From assembly GCF_020085105.1 (NCBI RefSeq), contig NC_058051.1:21837955-21901954 (forward strand): a stretch of DNA of 64,000 nt, read 5' to 3'. The position numbers and the translations under genes are program-made. The notes under the pieces are model-generated. The model was given only the letters and a program-made list of their open reading frames with translations. It searched no databases and was not told the DNA's origin. This DNA comes from Siniperca chuatsi. Taxonomy: Eukaryota > Chordata > Actinopteri > Centrarchiformes > Sinipercidae. Below, in pieces: positions 62,896 to 64,000 of the stretch (positions within the stretch are counted from its first letter, which is position 1; each line of letters begins with the position of its first letter).

Positions 62896-64000
62896 ATCTA
62901 AGCAAATGGGAAACCTCCGGAACATCATTCTGATACAGATGGTCAATTCTGACATTGAGGATTCCCACAGACAGAACAGTCCAGAAGTTAATATTTAAAT
63001 TATGAATTTTGTTATTTTTATTGATTCAGAATGTGTCTGTTCTGTTGGTGTTATCGCAGACACTTAATTAGTTAACCAAAGCCTTGAGTAAGTAATACAA
63101 AGTAAAGTTCATTAGTTCATTATTTCTCTTGTGTAACAGCATATTTGGAGCAATCATCTTGTCTGATTCAGCTGATAAATTCATCATCATGCGAAAGATT
63201 GAATTTGGAATTAGCAACTCAGATGTTTATGCACCAAAGCAACGAGACTGAACATGCACACTGAGAAAATGTTTTATGTCATGTGTGTTTCTCTATGGAC
63301 ATATCTGTGTGCAATAATTCGAAAACAATATAGAGTGCTTAAAACATGGATTCCCATTGTTGGAATGTAATTACGTACATTTACTCAAGTCTATCTTAAA
63401 ACAATACTGTGTTTCCTTACTGAGCGATGGCAGAGGGATTGTAACACAAATCAGGAATTTGGTACTAAAAAAAAGTAACATGTAACTTTGGAGGATACCC
63501 ATCTGATTTGTCTAACAGGCTGCTGAAGTCTCACATTAGCCAGTAAGGACAGAAAGAGCAATCACAGCCACCAAAACCACTTTCAAAGTACACCGTGACA
63601 CGTGAGTACAGTCTTTAAATAAAATTGAAAAAAATGTGAACCTGAGATACTTTAGTACTCAGTATTTCAGTTAGATGACCTGTATTTCACTTTATTTATT
63701 TAAAAGCTATAATCACAAATAACTTTGCAGATAAAGATTTTAGATACAAAACATTTGAGCAGCTTAAAAACATGATGCATTGTTATAGATTAGACTAACA
63801 GTCCAAATAGCTCAAATTAGCTCCACCTCAACAAGCTACAACAATCATGCTGCGTACACATTAATAACAGTAATAATAATCATACAATATATACTGTATT
63901 GTATATCTCTGAATACTGTATACAGTATTGCTACTTTCACTCAAGTAAAGCATCTGAGTCCTTCTTCCACCACTGCAGATATCATTACAACACAGTTTTT

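Larger units (their letters stand above)
51351..64000. other. Gene-free intergenic region to the right of taf4
   Basis: No coding exon with family resemblance or consistent splice structure was found on either strand. The region contains long CA/GT arrays, a large dispersed teleost repeat (about 55130-55797), a SINE head, one retroposon-like repeat and several compositionally balanced blocks (for example 58290-58640 and 61620-62130) that could be regulatory. By human gene order it may be the flank of cdh4. Confidence 0.5.

Overview
This window is vertebrate nuclear DNA, almost certainly from a ray-finned fish and probably a percomorph. The evidence is short GT-AG introns, AT-rich intergenic sequence with long (CA)n tracts, 3' tails of fish LINEs, a tRNA-derived SINE head common in perciform-like fishes, and intact genes whose orthologues cluster on human 20q13.33. 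No prokaryotic features, CRISPR array, rRNA or functional tRNA gene were seen, and no retroviral, LTR or Polinton-like remains were recognised.

Five intact protein-coding genes could be assembled exon by exon with consistent reading frame. (1) A cadherin-26-like adhesion receptor, + strand, coding 3882-10580, 18 exons, about 896 aa. (2) mtg2 (GTPBP5), a mitochondrial ribosome-associated Obg GTPase, - strand, coding 17030-19588, 6 exons, about 419 aa. (3) ss18l1 (CREST), a BAF chromatin-remodelling coactivator subunit, - strand, coding 22393-30703, 11 exons, about 417 aa. (4) lsm14b, an mRNP/P-body protein, - strand, coding 31968-34498, 8 exons, about 378 aa. (5) taf4, a TFIID subunit, + strand, coding 35341-49348, 16 exons, about 970 aa. 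lsm14b and taf4 are divergent, with start codons about 840 bp apart and CCAAT and NRF1-like motifs just upstream of taf4.

Between the cadherin and mtg2 lies a decayed sixth gene (about 13474-14544, - strand). It is recognisable as a DUF218/YdcF-like protein by its ATNTGE and PFMERR motifs, but it carries an in-frame stop and frame breaks. The region from about 51.35 kb to the end has no recognisable gene. It holds long microsatellites, a large dispersed teleost repeat, a SINE head and some complex AT/GC-balanced blocks that could be conserved noncoding elements. By analogy with human 20q13.33, cdh4 would be the expected next gene to the right.

The genes are housekeeping or developmental and do not form one pathway. 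Two act in the nucleus in transcription (ss18l1, taf4), one in cytoplasmic mRNA control (lsm14b), one in mitochondrial translation (mtg2) and one in adhesion. What links them is conserved synteny.

The less ordinary observations are: a small retroposon-like repeat family with target-site duplications, two of whose three copies carry a matching internal inversion; tandem duplication of small cytoplasmic-tail exons in the cadherin; the dying DUF218 gene; an intronic CpG-containing block of unknown nature in ss18l1; and transposase debris in taf4 intron 7. No clearly novel multi-gene system was found.
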